64,000 nucleotides of DNA from Streptomyces sp. HNM0574 (lineage in GTDB: Bacteria > Actinomycetota > Actinomycetes > Streptomycetales > Streptomycetaceae). Under the pieces are notes generated by a model. The model searched no databases. It was not told where the DNA came from and was given only the letters and a program-made list of their open reading frames with translations. Every line of letters begins with the position of its first letter. The first letter of the stretch is position 1. Below are positions 34,367 to 43,398 of this stretch, one piece after another. Location: positions 124,001 through 188,000 of the forward strand of contig NZ_JAASAH010000012.1 in the NCBI RefSeq assembly GCF_012726235.1. The letters run 5' to 3'. The translations under genes and the position numbers were made by a program.

Positions 34367-35278
34367 TCACCCCCCGCTGTTGAGCTGTGCCGGCCCCTCC
34401 GTGGCGATGCGTTCGAAGACGGTGGGGTCGGTGGCGAAGGGGCTGTCGGGGATGGGGGCGTGGAGGGCGAGTTCGGTGAAGCCGAGTTCGGCGTGGTGGC
34501 CCGCGAAGTCGACGAAGGCGTCCAGGGATTGGAGCGGGCGGTCGGGGGTGAACCCCGTGAGGAGGGTCCTGCCGAGCGAGGTCGCGTCGCGGCCCTCGGC
34601 CGCGCAGGTCTCGGTGAGGCGGGCGATCTGGGCGCGGAGGCCCGCCCGGGATTCCTCGGGTGTGCCCGAGAAGGTCTTCGGGTCGCCGGTGGTCACCCAC
34701 GACTGGCCGTGCCGGGCCGCGAGGCGCATCCCGCGCGGGCCCGTCGCCGCGACGGCGAAGGGGAGCCGGGGGCGCTGGACGCAGCCGGGGACGTTGCGGG
34801 CCTCGTGCGCCGCGTAGTACCTGCCCTCGGCGGTGACGCCCTGCGGACCGTCCTCCGTGAGCAGTTGGTCGAGGAGGGGGACGAACTCGGCGAAGCGGTC
34901 GGCCCGTTCGCGCGGGGTCCACGCCTCCTGGCCGAGCGCCGTTGCGTCGAAGCCGCTGCCGCCCGCGCCGATGCCGAGCGTGACGCGGCCGCCGGAGATG
35001 TCGTCGAGGGAGATGAGTTCCTTGGCCAGCGTCACCGGGTGCCGGAAGTTCGGCGAGGTGACGAGGGTGCCGAGCCGCATCCGGGACGTCGCGGCCGCGG
35101 CCGCCGTCAGTGTCGGGAGGGCGCCGAACCAGGGGCCGTCCCGGAAGCTGCGCCAGGAGAGGTGGTCGTAGGTGTAGGCCGTGTGGAAGCCGAGCTCCTC
35201 CGCCCGGGTCCACTGCTCGCGCCCGCCCTCGTGCCAGCGGCGTACGGGCAGGATCACGGTGCTCAGGCGCAGACTCAT
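34367..35278 (-). CDS. LLM-class flavin-dependent oxidoreductase
   Basis: Encodes 303 residues of the bacterial-luciferase-like TIM barrel: GFHTAYTYDHLSWR, MRLGTLVTSPNFRHPVTLAK, ELISLDDISGGRVTLGIGAG and AATGPRGMRLAARHGQSWVT. Members use FMN or F420 as cofactor; many actinobacterial ones are F420-dependent. Substrate unknown. ATG at 35278 begins at the family start (MSLRLSTVILPVRRW); longer reading to 35416 is unsupported. Divergent from htpX. Confidence 0.9.
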   Translation of the reverse strand: MSLRLSTVILPVRRWHEGGREQWTRAEELGFHTAYTYDHLSWRSFRDGPWFGALPTLTAAAAATSRMRLGTLVTSPNFRHPVTLAKELISLDDISGGRVTLGIGAGGSGFDATALGQEAWTPRERADRFAEFVPLLDQLLTEDGPQGVTAEGRYYAAHEARNVPGCVQRPRLPFAVAATGPRGMRLAARHGQSWVTTGDPKTFSGTPEESRAGLRAQIARLTETCAAEGRDATSLGRTLLTGFTPDRPLQSLDAFVDFAGHHAELGFTELALHAPIPDSPFATDPTVFERIATEGPAQLNSGG

Positions 35279-35403
35279 GGGCCCGACCCTAACGGCGCGG
35301 GCGCGGGGGTCCGGTCTGGGCGCGTTCGTGGGGGTAGAGGGCACAATCGACAGTACGGGGAGGGGCAAGAGCCGGACGTCCGCGTGGAAAGGGAGCGCCC
35401 GCC

Positions 35404-36312
35404 ATGGCAGCAGCACGTACCCGCTACGTCGCCGACCGCGGACTGACCAGCCGGATGGTCGTCACGATGTTCCTCATCGGACTGCTGTACGTCGTCTTCG
35501 TCGGCGTGCTGATCGCGCTGCTCGGCAAGGCGTGGCCGCTGATCGTGCTGCTGGCGGGCGGGATGTTCGTGGCGCAGTTCTGGTTCAGCGACAAGATCGC
35601 CGCGTTCAGCATGGGAGCCCGCGAGGTCACCCCCGAACAGGCGCCCGAGCTGCACGGAGCCGTCGACCGGCTGTGCGCGCTGGCGGACATGCCCAAACCC
35701 AAGGTGGCGATCGCGGAGAGTGACGTGCCGAACGCCTTCGCCACCGGCCGTAACCAGAAGAACTCCATGGTCTGCGCCACCACCGGCCTCATGCGCCGCC
35801 TGGAGCCGCAGGAACTGGAGGGCGTCCTCTCGCACGAGCTCTCGCACGTCGCCCACCGCGACGTCGCCGTGATGACGATCGCCTCCTTCCTCGGCGTCAT
35901 GGCGGGCATGCTCACCCGGATCGCCCTGTGGGGCGGCCTCGGGCGGAACGTCGGACGGGACAACAACGGCGCGGGCATCCTGCTGCTGGTGATTCCGCTG
36001 GTCAGCGCCCTCGTGTACGCGCTCAGCTTCCTGCTGACGCGGCTGCTCTCCCGGTACCGCGAGCTGTCGGCCGACCGCGCGGGCGCCCTCCTCACGGGCC
36101 GGCCCTCCGCCCTCGCCTCCGCGCTGACGAAGATCAGCGGGGACATGGCCCGCATCCCGACGCGCGACCTGCGCAAGGCCGAACCGTTCAACGCCTTCTA
36201 CTTCGTCCCCGCCTTCTCCGGCGAGAGCATGGCCGCCCTCCTCTCCTCCCACCCGCCGCTCCAGCGCCGCCTCGACCAGCTCGGCCGCATCTCGCAGCAG
36301 CTGGGGCAGTGA
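35404..36312 (+). CDS. htpX: HtpX-type membrane zinc metalloprotease
   Basis: Encodes 302 residues: two N-terminal membrane helices (MFLIGLLYVVFVGVLIALLG and WPLIVLLAGGMFVAQFWF), zinc site HELSH with downstream ligand in ELSADRAGALLTG, and two further helices. M48 protease for membrane protein quality control under envelope stress. GGGAG lies eight bases before the ATG. The adjacent pspAB gene, 65 bases on, supports an envelope-stress role tied to the PspA response. Confidence 0.93.
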   Translation: MAAARTRYVADRGLTSRMVVTMFLIGLLYVVFVGVLIALLGKAWPLIVLLAGGMFVAQFWFSDKIAAFSMGAREVTPEQAPELHGAVDRLCALADMPKPKVAIAESDVPNAFATGRNQKNSMVCATTGLMRRLEPQELEGVLSHELSHVAHRDVAVMTIASFLGVMAGMLTRIALWGGLGRNVGRDNNGAGILLLVIPLVSALVYALSFLLTRLLSRYRELSADRAGALLTGRPSALASALTKISGDMARIPTRDLRKAEPFNAFYFVPAFSGESMAALLSSHPPLQRRLDQLGRISQQLGQ

Positions 36313-36377
36313 CGACAACCGCACAGGCCCCAGCAGGGGACCGACGGCCGTGACCGGCCATGAGGGAGTGAGCAGCC

Positions 36378-36965
36378 ATGGGGTTCCTCGACGCCATCCT
36401 CGGACGGAGCAAGCCCGTACGTCCCGACCTCGACAACCTCTTCGCCGTCCCCTCCGCCGCCGTGACGCTCCAGGCCGGAGCGGGGTTCGTCCCGACGGGC
36501 GTGGGCTCCGTCTGCTTCGCGAGCGTCGAGGGCGGAGCCTTCGCGCAGCTGCGCCAGGACGTCACCCAGCTGCTCGACGCGGACACCGAACGCGGCGGCA
36601 TCCCCGTCGAGTTCAGCCAGGACGAGTACGGGTACACCTGGCTGCTCGCGCAGCACGGGCCCGACGCCGTCGCCGACCTGGTCAACGACCTGCACGCCGT
36701 CAACACCCTCCTCGCCGACGGCGGGTTCGGGCCGCAGCTGCTCTGCTCCCTCGTCGACTTCCGGGAAGAGCACGGCACCCGCTCCCTCGCCCTCGTCTAC
36801 CTCTACAAACGCGGCACCTTCTACCCCTTCGCCCCCGTCCCCGGCGCCAAGGAGAAGCGGGACAACGCGCTCGAACTCCAGACCCGCGGCCTGCTCGCGG
36901 ACGACCTCACCATCGAGACCGACCTCGGCCGCTGGTTCCCCGTCTGGGGTGCGCCGGGGCTGTGA
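36378..36965 (+). CDS. pspAB: PspA-associated protein PspAB
   Basis: Encodes 195 residues that match the PspAB family, which accompanies PspA or HtpX in actinobacteria: MGFLDAILGRSKP at the start, LQAGAGFVPTGVGSVCFASV and YGYTWLLAQHG in the middle, and KEKRDNALELQTRGLLADDL near the end. No catalytic residues are known. Located directly downstream of htpX with GGGAG before the ATG, and ends seven bases from the convergent MerR gene. Confidence 0.85.
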   Translation: MGFLDAILGRSKPVRPDLDNLFAVPSAAVTLQAGAGFVPTGVGSVCFASVEGGAFAQLRQDVTQLLDADTERGGIPVEFSQDEYGYTWLLAQHGPDAVADLVNDLHAVNTLLADGGFGPQLLCSLVDFREEHGTRSLALVYLYKRGTFYPFAPVPGAKEKRDNALELQTRGLLADDLTIETDLGRWFPVWGAPGL

Positions 36966-36972
36966 GCCGGGG

Positions 36973-38166
36973 CTACTGCTGCGCGGGGTCCGCGAGGCGG
37001 TCCATGGTGCGGGCCTGCACCTCGCGTTCGGCGGCGGCGGTGATGAACGCCGCGACGTTCTCCTCGCCGACCAGGGACCGTACGGCGGCGAGGGTGCGGG
37101 CGGGGAGGTGCACGGGAGGCTCGGCTTCCTCGGGCTCGGGGGCGGGTTCCGCCGGCCGCGGGTCGGGCTCCGTCCAGAAGGACGGGTGGGCGGTGGCGGT
37201 GCGGAGGTGGTCGCGGAGGTTACGGGACGCCAAGGTCTGCATGGCGCGGGCCAGTTCGGCATCGACGGTCTGCTGGGCGAGGGGGCGGAGGCGGCGCACC
37301 AGTTCGGCTGCCTCGGTCACGTCCGCGTCGGTGGGGGGTACGCCCACGTAGCGGATGAAGACGTGCTCGTTGGTGAAGTCGACGAAGCGGGACGCGATGT
37401 GCTCGACCTGGCCGCGCAGCTCCCGCAGATGGCCGGTGATCGCGCCGAGCGGGACGCCGGCCGCGTGCAGCTCGGCGGCGACGGCCAGTTCCTGCGGGCT
37501 CGGGACGAGGAACTCGTCGGGTCGGCCCGCGAGCGGGACCAGCACGCCGAGCGCGACGGCCTCCTCGATGGCTTGGAGGGGGGTGGTGGGGGTGTTCGGC
37601 TGGAGCCCCTCTCGGGGCCCCTCCCCCTCCCCCGCCGCCACCTCTCCGGTTTTGGCCTGTGTGCCGTACGCGGGCACCTCGCGTTCGTCGGACGTGCTGA
37701 ACTCGTGGCTCGTGCCGGGCTCTTGGCCCGCGCCGTGCTCCCCGGCCGCACCCGGGCGTGCGCAGGCAGCTTCGGACCGCGGGCTGAACATGGCGGTCAG
37801 TTCGGCCCGGGTCAGCCGGCCCGGTTCCTCGTCCGTCCACGGTCCTTCGACCTCGGTGACCAGGCCGAGTACGCCGCCCAGGCCGCGGCCCTCGTCCCAC
37901 GCCTCCAGGAGCTCCTTGATGGAGGCGAGGGTGTAGCCGCGGTCCAGCAGGTCGGCGATCTGCCGGAGGCGGGCGAGGTGGGTGTCGTCGTAGACGTTGG
38001 CCCTGCCGCGCCGGGTGGGCTTGGGCAGCAGGCCGCGGTCCTGGTACGCGCGGATGGTCCTGACCGTGGCGCCGCTGCGACGTGACAGGTCCTCGATCCG
38101 GTACTCGGCGCGGTGGACGTCGCCCCGTCCCGGGCTCTCCGGTATGTCTGCCTGGTCGGTTCCCAA
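36973..38166 (-). CDS. MerR-family transcriptional regulator
   Basis: Encodes up to 397 residues. The MerR DNA-binding domain is at about 22-90 (YRIEDLSRRSGATVRTIRAY, RGLLPKPTRRGRANVYDDTH, RLRQIADLLDRGYTLASIKEL). The remaining 300 residues form a large effector region without the MerR metal Cys pattern, with an acidic Gly/Glu/Ser linker around 140-190. Effector unknown. The TTG start at 38166 is the first in-frame codon with a purine-rich stretch upstream; GTG codons before the HTH are possible. Transcribed toward pspAB. Confidence 0.85.
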   Translation of the reverse strand: MGTDQADIPESPGRGDVHRAEYRIEDLSRRSGATVRTIRAYQDRGLLPKPTRRGRANVYDDTHLARLRQIADLLDRGYTLASIKELLEAWDEGRGLGGVLGLVTEVEGPWTDEEPGRLTRAELTAMFSPRSEAACARPGAAGEHGAGQEPGTSHEFSTSDEREVPAYGTQAKTGEVAAGEGEGPREGLQPNTPTTPLQAIEEAVALGVLVPLAGRPDEFLVPSPQELAVAAELHAAGVPLGAITGHLRELRGQVEHIASRFVDFTNEHVFIRYVGVPPTDADVTEAAELVRRLRPLAQQTVDAELARAMQTLASRNLRDHLRTATAHPSFWTEPDPRPAEPAPEPEEAEPPVHLPARTLAAVRSLVGEENVAAFITAAAEREVQARTMDRLADPAQQ

Positions 38167-38264
38167 CGCGTTTCATCTCTCTTCTTGCGCTTCAGCCTCC
38201 CGGACTGGCCCGTCGTGTGTCGTATGCCCCGTGCCGGTGGACGCCAACTCTGCCCGGGGGCGGT

Positions 38265-40073
38265 TCAGTTCGGCGGGCGCAGGCGGGCCATGGCGCGGAG
38301 GAGGGTGGGGGAGAGGCGGGATATGAGGCGGGAGCCGCGGGCTTCGGGGGTGACGGGGACGACGGCCTGGTTGCGGACGACGGCGCGGAGGATCGCGTCG
38401 GCGACCTTCTCCGGCGGGTAGTTCCGCATGCCGTACAGCCGTGACGTCCTGGCCTGGAGCTTTTCGCGTTCTTCCGGGCCGGCTCCGGCGAAGTGGGCGG
38501 TGCGGGTGATGTTGGTGTTGACGAGGCCGGGGCAGATGGCGGAGACGCCGATGCCCGATTCGGCGAGTTCGGCGCGGAGGCATTCGCTGAGCATGAGCAC
38601 GGCGGCCTTCGAGGTGCTGTAGGCGGGCAGTGCGCGGGAGGGCAGGTAGGCGGCGGCGGAGGCGGTGTTGACGATGTGGCCGCCCTGGCCGCGGGCGGCC
38701 ATCTGGGCGCCGAAGAGGCGGCACCCGTGGATGACGCCCCACAGGTTGACGTCGAGGGTCTTCTTCCAGTCCTCGGGGGTGGTGTCGAGGAAGGGGCCGG
38801 AGACGCCGATGCCCGCGTTGTTCACGAGGACGTCGACGGTGCCGTACTCGGCGGCGACCTTCTCGGCGAGTTTCTCCATGGCCTGCTGGTCGCTGACGTC
38901 GACGGTCTCGGCCCAGGCCTGGGGCGCTCCGACGAGCTGGGCCATGTCGGCGGTGCGGGCGGCGCTCTCGCCGTCCCGGTCGACGGCGATGACGCGGGCG
39001 CCGGCCTCGGCGAAGGAGAAGGCGGTGGCGCGGCCGATGCCGCTGCCGGCGCCGGTGACCAGGACGAGGTTGCCGGCGAACCGGTCGGCGTGGGCGCCCT
39101 TGGGGGCGGTCTCGCGTACGGAGCCGGAGCCGTCGGTCTCGTGGGCGGTGACGAACTCGGTGATCCAGTCGGACAGCTGGTCGGGGCGGGTGCGGGGGAT
39201 CCAGTGCTTGGCCGGGATGGTCCGGCGGGTCAACCGGGGGGCCCAGAGCTCCAGTTCGTCGTAGAGGCGCTGGCTGAGGAACAGATCACCCGTGGGGGTG
39301 ATGAGTTGTACGGGGGCGTGGGCGTAGCAGTCCTCGCGGGGCCTGCGGAGGCGGGAGCGGACGTTGTCGCGGTAGAGCCAGGCTCCGTGGGAGGCGTCGC
39401 GGGGGAGGGACGGGGTGGGGTAGCCGTCGCCGGGGACGTTCTCCGCCTTTTCGAGGATCTTGGGCCAGCGTTTGCCGAGCGGGCCCTTCCAGGCGAGTTC
39501 GGGCAGTACGGGGGTGTGCAGCATGTAGACGTACCAGGAGCGGGCGCCCTGTCCGGCGGCCTGGGCGAGGCGGCGGGGGGTGGGGCGGGAGAGGCGCCGT
39601 TTGATCCAGTGTCCGAAGTGGTCGAGGGAGGGGCCGGACATGGAGGTGAAGGAGGCGATGCGGCCTTCGGTGCGTTTGACGGTGGCGAATTCCCAGCCCT
39701 GTACGGAGCCCCAGTCGTGGCCGACGAGGTGGACGGGCGCGTCCGGGGAGACGGCGTCGAGCACGGTGAGGAAGTCGTCGGTGAGTTTCTCCAGGGTGAA
39801 GCCGCCGCGCAGGGGTTTGGGCGCGGTGGAGGCGCCGCATCCGCGTACGTCGTAGAGGACGACGTGGAAGCGGTCGGCGAGCCGGCGGGCGACCTGGGAC
39901 CACACCTCTTTGCTGTCGGGGTAGCCGTGGACGAGGACGACGGTGGGCTGGGTGGTGTCGCCGAGTTCGGCGACGGCGAGTTCGACGCCCTCGCGGGTGC
40001 GGACGGTGCGGTTCCGGGCTCCGGGCAGGTGTGCGCCGTCGCTGTGCGGGGCCGGGTGGGGTGTGCTGCTCAT
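38265..40073 (-). CDS. alpha/beta hydrolase-SDR fusion protein (EphD-like)
   Basis: Encodes 602 residues. Residues about 25-290 are an alpha/beta hydrolase with oxyanion HGYPDSKEVW, nucleophile Asp in HLVGHDWGSVQGWE and a His in AKHWIPRTRPD, like epoxide hydrolases. Residues about 315-590 are a short-chain dehydrogenase with VTGAGSGIGRA, NNAGIG, and catalytic YSTSK. The same fusion is known as EphD in Mycobacterium tuberculosis. It may oxidise and hydrolyse a lipid or its epoxide; substrate unknown. Its ATG overlaps the stop of the M24-like gene (ATGA), so they are coupled. Confidence 0.92.
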   Translation of the reverse strand: MSSTPHPAPHSDGAHLPGARNRTVRTREGVELAVAELGDTTQPTVVLVHGYPDSKEVWSQVARRLADRFHVVLYDVRGCGASTAPKPLRGGFTLEKLTDDFLTVLDAVSPDAPVHLVGHDWGSVQGWEFATVKRTEGRIASFTSMSGPSLDHFGHWIKRRLSRPTPRRLAQAAGQGARSWYVYMLHTPVLPELAWKGPLGKRWPKILEKAENVPGDGYPTPSLPRDASHGAWLYRDNVRSRLRRPREDCYAHAPVQLITPTGDLFLSQRLYDELELWAPRLTRRTIPAKHWIPRTRPDQLSDWITEFVTAHETDGSGSVRETAPKGAHADRFAGNLVLVTGAGSGIGRATAFSFAEAGARVIAVDRDGESAARTADMAQLVGAPQAWAETVDVSDQQAMEKLAEKVAAEYGTVDVLVNNAGIGVSGPFLDTTPEDWKKTLDVNLWGVIHGCRLFGAQMAARGQGGHIVNTASAAAYLPSRALPAYSTSKAAVLMLSECLRAELAESGIGVSAICPGLVNTNITRTAHFAGAGPEEREKLQARTSRLYGMRNYPPEKVADAILRAVVRNQAVVPVTPEARGSRLISRLSPTLLRAMARLRPPN

Positions 40074-40924
40074 GCGGCTTTCGCCTCCTCTTGCCAGCGC
40101 CGCACGTGCGGCAGGTCGTCGTCGAGCCAGTAGGCGCTCTCCTCGGGGTCGCGGGAGTCCGTGACGACGAGGATCTCCTCGAACTTCGCGCCGGTGCCGC
40201 GGAATCCGAGGTGGGGTTCGACCGCCCACAGCCCGGGCTGCGGCGGGTGGTCGGAGAAGCGGTACGGGGACCACAGGGGGGACCAGCCGTCCCGGTGGCC
40301 GTGCAGGGCGTCGCTCGCGAGGCCCTTGAGGGCGTTGGTGCCGAAGCCGAAGAGGGTGGGTGACCAGCGGCGTCGGGGTACGCGGTCGACCTTGTGCGCG
40401 ACGACGCCGAAGGGGTAGGCGCGGTGCCGGTTCGCGTATCCCTGGCGGACCATGAGGTCTTCGACGTGTCCGTAGATTTCGCGGAGGGTGCGGCGTTCGC
40501 GTACCTCGCGCAGGATGAGTTCGCGGTGTGCGCGGAGGTCGGTGAGGAGCCGGTCGTGGACGGGGTTGAGGCCGAGGCAGCCGGAGTAGCCGATGTCGGC
40601 GGTGCAGCCGTTGTGGATGGGGGCCATGTCGAGGATGAAGGGCATGCCGGGCTCGAGTTTCTTGCCGGTGGGGAAGAACTGGAGCGGGATGCGGAAGTCC
40701 GTGAAGGCGGTGCGGTCGCCGAACCAGGCGAAGGGGAGGTGGAACCAGTCCCGGACGCCGCGTTCGTGCAGCCAGTCCCGCTGCATCCGGGCCGCTTCCC
40801 GTTCGGTGATGCCGGGCTTGAGCTGGGCGGCGACCGCCTCGGCGCAGGCGTAGCTGAGCCGCTGCACTTCGCGGAACTCGTCGAGCCCGGCGGGCAGTTG
40901 CCGCCTTTTCACTGCGGAGAGCAT
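40070..40924 (-). CDS. M24 (creatinase/aminopeptidase-fold) family protein
   Basis: Encodes 284 residues with the pita-bread metallopeptidase fold. Candidate metal ligands are all visible: Asp in FILDMAPIHNGCTADIGYS (two Asp), His in GVVAHKVDRV, Glu in LWAVEPHLGF and Glu in KFEEILVVTD. A catalytic aminopeptidase, creatinase-like or other hydrolase role is possible, with target unknown. It heads a two-gene unit with the EphD-like fusion. The upstream gap 40925-41242 (318 bases) carries direct repeats. Confidence 0.85.
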   Translation of the reverse strand: MLSAVKRRQLPAGLDEFREVQRLSYACAEAVAAQLKPGITEREAARMQRDWLHERGVRDWFHLPFAWFGDRTAFTDFRIPLQFFPTGKKLEPGMPFILDMAPIHNGCTADIGYSGCLGLNPVHDRLLTDLRAHRELILREVRERRTLREIYGHVEDLMVRQGYANRHRAYPFGVVAHKVDRVPRRRWSPTLFGFGTNALKGLASDALHGHRDGWSPLWSPYRFSDHPPQPGLWAVEPHLGFRGTGAKFEEILVVTDSRDPEESAYWLDDDLPHVRRWQEEAKAA

Positions 40925-41242
40925 GGTCGACCGTCCCGTCCTCGTCGAAGGGGGGTCCGCTACGTGGCCGTAACGTGACACTGATGAATGTGACAACGCC
41001 GCGTGGCGACGTCAAGGGGTCGGAGCAGCCTGTGGATACCGCTGGTAACAACGGGCGTGGTGGCGGGTGTTGGCGGTAGCCCCGCTTCCGCTTCCCTGTC
41101 TCCCCCTCCGTCCGCCTCAGGACCCTGACGCCGGTCCGCCGGAAGTACCGCTGCCCCTAGGGGCCCGTCAGCCTGGAGTACCACGGGGATTCGGCCCCCT
41201 GGGCGGACGTGCCGGGGCGCCCCGGAGCACTAGCTTCGAGGG
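40925..41242. other. divergent promoter region with GTGACA repeats
   Basis: The 318-base gap between the M24-like and ABC genes contains GTGACA at 40975-40980 and again at 40990-40995, 15 bases apart. On the minus strand TTGACG (41015-41010) precedes this repeat, so it may be an operator overlapping the -10 region. TAGCTT (41231-41236) lies six bases before the ABC gene's GTG. A short TTCCGC pair is at 41090. Confidence 0.45.
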
Positions 41243-42340
41243 GTGACTGTGATCGCGACCGAAAGCCTGACCAAGCGGTACCCGCGGGTGACCGCGCTGG
41301 ACCGGCTGTCCGTGGGCATCACCCCGGGTGTGACCGGCCTGGTGGGCGCCAACGGGGCCGGCAAATCGACCCTGATCAAGATCCTGCTCGGCCTGGCCCC
41401 GGCGACCGAGGGCACCGCTTCGGTCCTCGGCATGGACGTCTCCCGGGAAGGCCAGGCCATCCGGGAACGCGTCGGCTACATGCCGGAGCACGACTGCCTG
41501 CCGCCCGACGTGTCGGCCACGGAGTTCGTCGTCCACATGGCGCGCATGTCCGGCCTCCCGGCGACGGCCGCACGGGAGCGCACCGCGGACACCCTGCGCC
41601 ACGTCGGTCTGTACGAATCGCGTTACCGCGCCATGGGCGGCTACTCGACGGGCATGAAGCAGCGGGTGAAGCTCGCGCAGGCGCTCGTGCACGACCCCCA
41701 GCTGGTGCTGCTCGACGAGCCGACCAACGGCCTCGACCCCGTCGGCCGGGACGAGATGCTCGCCCTGATCCGACGGGTCCACACGGACTTCGGGATCTCC
41801 GTCGTCGTCACCTCCCACCTCCTCGGAGAGCTGGAGCGGACGTGCGACCACGTGGTCGTCATCGACGGCGGGAAGCTGCTGCGGTCCTCCGCCACGGCCG
41901 AGTTCACGCAGGCGACGCCGGTGCTCGCGGTGGAGGTGACCGACACCGACACCCACCCCGACGGCACCGCGGCTCTGCGCGAGGTGCTCACCGGCGCCGG
42001 ACTCTCCCTCCCGGGCGCCGGGGACGGCTCCGGCGCGCAGCCCGAACGGGCCCCCGGCGCGGGGCACTTGGTGCTGGTGGACGCGCGGGACGAGAGCGCG
42101 TACGACACGGTCCGCGACACGGTGGCGGAGCTCGGCCTCGGGCTGGTGCGCATGGAGCAGCGCCGGCACCGCATCGCCGAGGTGTTCCAGTCACCGCCGT
42201 CCGAACGGACGGATCCGGACGCCGGACGGGAAGCGTCCCGCCCGGCACAGACCGAGCCGCGGTCCGCGGGGGCGCCGGTGCCGGAACCGGAGCTCCAGTC
42301 GGCGCAGGCGCAGAAGGGAGGCAGCGGCGATGCCTCCTGA
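41243..42340 (+). CDS. ABC transporter ATP-binding protein
   Basis: Encodes 365 residues: Walker A GANGAGKSTLIKIL, signature YSTGMKQRVKLAQAL, Walker B LVLLDEPTNGLDP, and a C-terminal extension of about 120 residues. Fits the ABC-2 exporter class (drug, lipid or antibiotic export, substrate unknown). The tail contains PVPEPELQ, encoded by a CCGGAA pair at 42281. GTG at 41243 appears leaderless; GTG at 41249 is an alternative. It overlaps the permease gene by 11 bases. Confidence 0.9.
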   Translation: MTVIATESLTKRYPRVTALDRLSVGITPGVTGLVGANGAGKSTLIKILLGLAPATEGTASVLGMDVSREGQAIRERVGYMPEHDCLPPDVSATEFVVHMARMSGLPATAARERTADTLRHVGLYESRYRAMGGYSTGMKQRVKLAQALVHDPQLVLLDEPTNGLDPVGRDEMLALIRRVHTDFGISVVVTSHLLGELERTCDHVVVIDGGKLLRSSATAEFTQATPVLAVEVTDTDTHPDGTAALREVLTGAGLSLPGAGDGSGAQPERAPGAGHLVLVDARDESAYDTVRDTVAELGLGLVRMEQRRHRIAEVFQSPPSERTDPDAGREASRPAQTEPRSAGAPVPEPELQSAQAQKGGSGDAS

Positions 42341-43280
42341 GACCCGGCAGAACCCGCAGCAGAGCGGCACGGTGCCGCCGTCCGGGGACGTCGCGCCCGG
42401 GCAGCGGGCCGACGACGTCATCCACAACATCGGCTACCGCGGCTACGACGGCCCGCGCCTCGGCCGGGCCTACGCCCGCCGTTCCCTCTTCGCGCAGTCG
42501 CTGCGCGGCGCGTACGGACTGGGCAGGGCGGCGAAGTCGAAGCTGCTGCCGATGATCCTGTTCGCGGTGATGTGCGTGCCGGCCGCGATCGTCGTCGCCG
42601 TCACGGTCGTGACGAAGCTCCGCGACCTGCCCATGGGGTACACGGACTACGTCATCCAACTCCAGCCCGTCATCGGCATCTTCATCGCCGCGACGGCGCC
42701 CCAGGCCGTCTCGCTCGACCTGCGCTTCAAGGTCACCCCGCTGTACTTCTCGCGGCCCGTCTCCCGCGCCGACTACGTCGGGGCGAAGTACGCGGCCCTG
42801 TCCGCGGCGCTGTTCGTCTTCCTGGCCGTCCCCGTCGTCATCCTCTACATCGGGGCGCTGCTGGCGGAGCTGGACTTCGGCGACCAGACGAAGGGCTTCG
42901 CCCAGGGGCTGCTGTTCTGCGCCCTGTTCGCCGTCCTGCACGCGGGCATCGGCATCGCCGTCGCCGCGCACACCCCGCGCCGCGGGTTCGGCGTCGCCGC
43001 GATCATCGCGGTGCTGACGATCCCGTACTTCCTCGTCTCCGCGCTCCAGGCGATCGCCGGGGTGCAGGACAACCCGGAGATGATCGGCTGGCTCGGGCTG
43101 GGTTCGCCCGGCTCGCTGATGGACGGCATACAGGCCCGGTTCCTCGGCGGCGAGCCCGCCGTTCCCGGGATGCCGGACCTCAGCGGCCCGCAGACCGCCG
43201 CCTACCTGGCGCTCTGCGCGGTGCTGATCGCCGGCACCTTCGCGCTGCTGCTGCGCCGCTACCGCAAGGCCGGGCTGTGA
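42330..43280 (+). CDS. ABC-2 type transporter permease
   Basis: Encodes 316 residues with about six membrane helices (LLPMILFAVMCVPAAIVVAVTV, VIQLQPVIGIFIAATAPQAVSL, AALSAALFVFLAVPVVILYIG, AYLALCAVLIAGTFALLLRRY). IGYRGYDGPRLGRAYARRSL in the cytosolic N terminus recurs in this permease group. It pairs with the upstream ATPase; GGGAGG lies before the ATG and the two overlap by 11 bases. Confidence 0.88.
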   Translation: MPPETRQNPQQSGTVPPSGDVAPGQRADDVIHNIGYRGYDGPRLGRAYARRSLFAQSLRGAYGLGRAAKSKLLPMILFAVMCVPAAIVVAVTVVTKLRDLPMGYTDYVIQLQPVIGIFIAATAPQAVSLDLRFKVTPLYFSRPVSRADYVGAKYAALSAALFVFLAVPVVILYIGALLAELDFGDQTKGFAQGLLFCALFAVLHAGIGIAVAAHTPRRGFGVAAIIAVLTIPYFLVSALQAIAGVQDNPEMIGWLGLGSPGSLMDGIQARFLGGEPAVPGMPDLSGPQTAAYLALCAVLIAGTFALLLRRYRKAGL

Positions 43281-43398
43281 CCGCCCCCGCCCGGGTGCCG
43301 GCGCCCGGACGGCGGCCCGTTCCGGCCGCGTCCGCTCAGCTCGCCTCCGCCCGGCGGAACCGTCCCACCGTCACCCCTCGAAGGAATGGGCCGCGCCC

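Noticed and set aside
38493..40133. 546-residue Gly-rich open frame opposite the EphD-like gene
   Set aside because: Composition artefact of high GC3; the minus strand has full hydrolase and SDR motifs.
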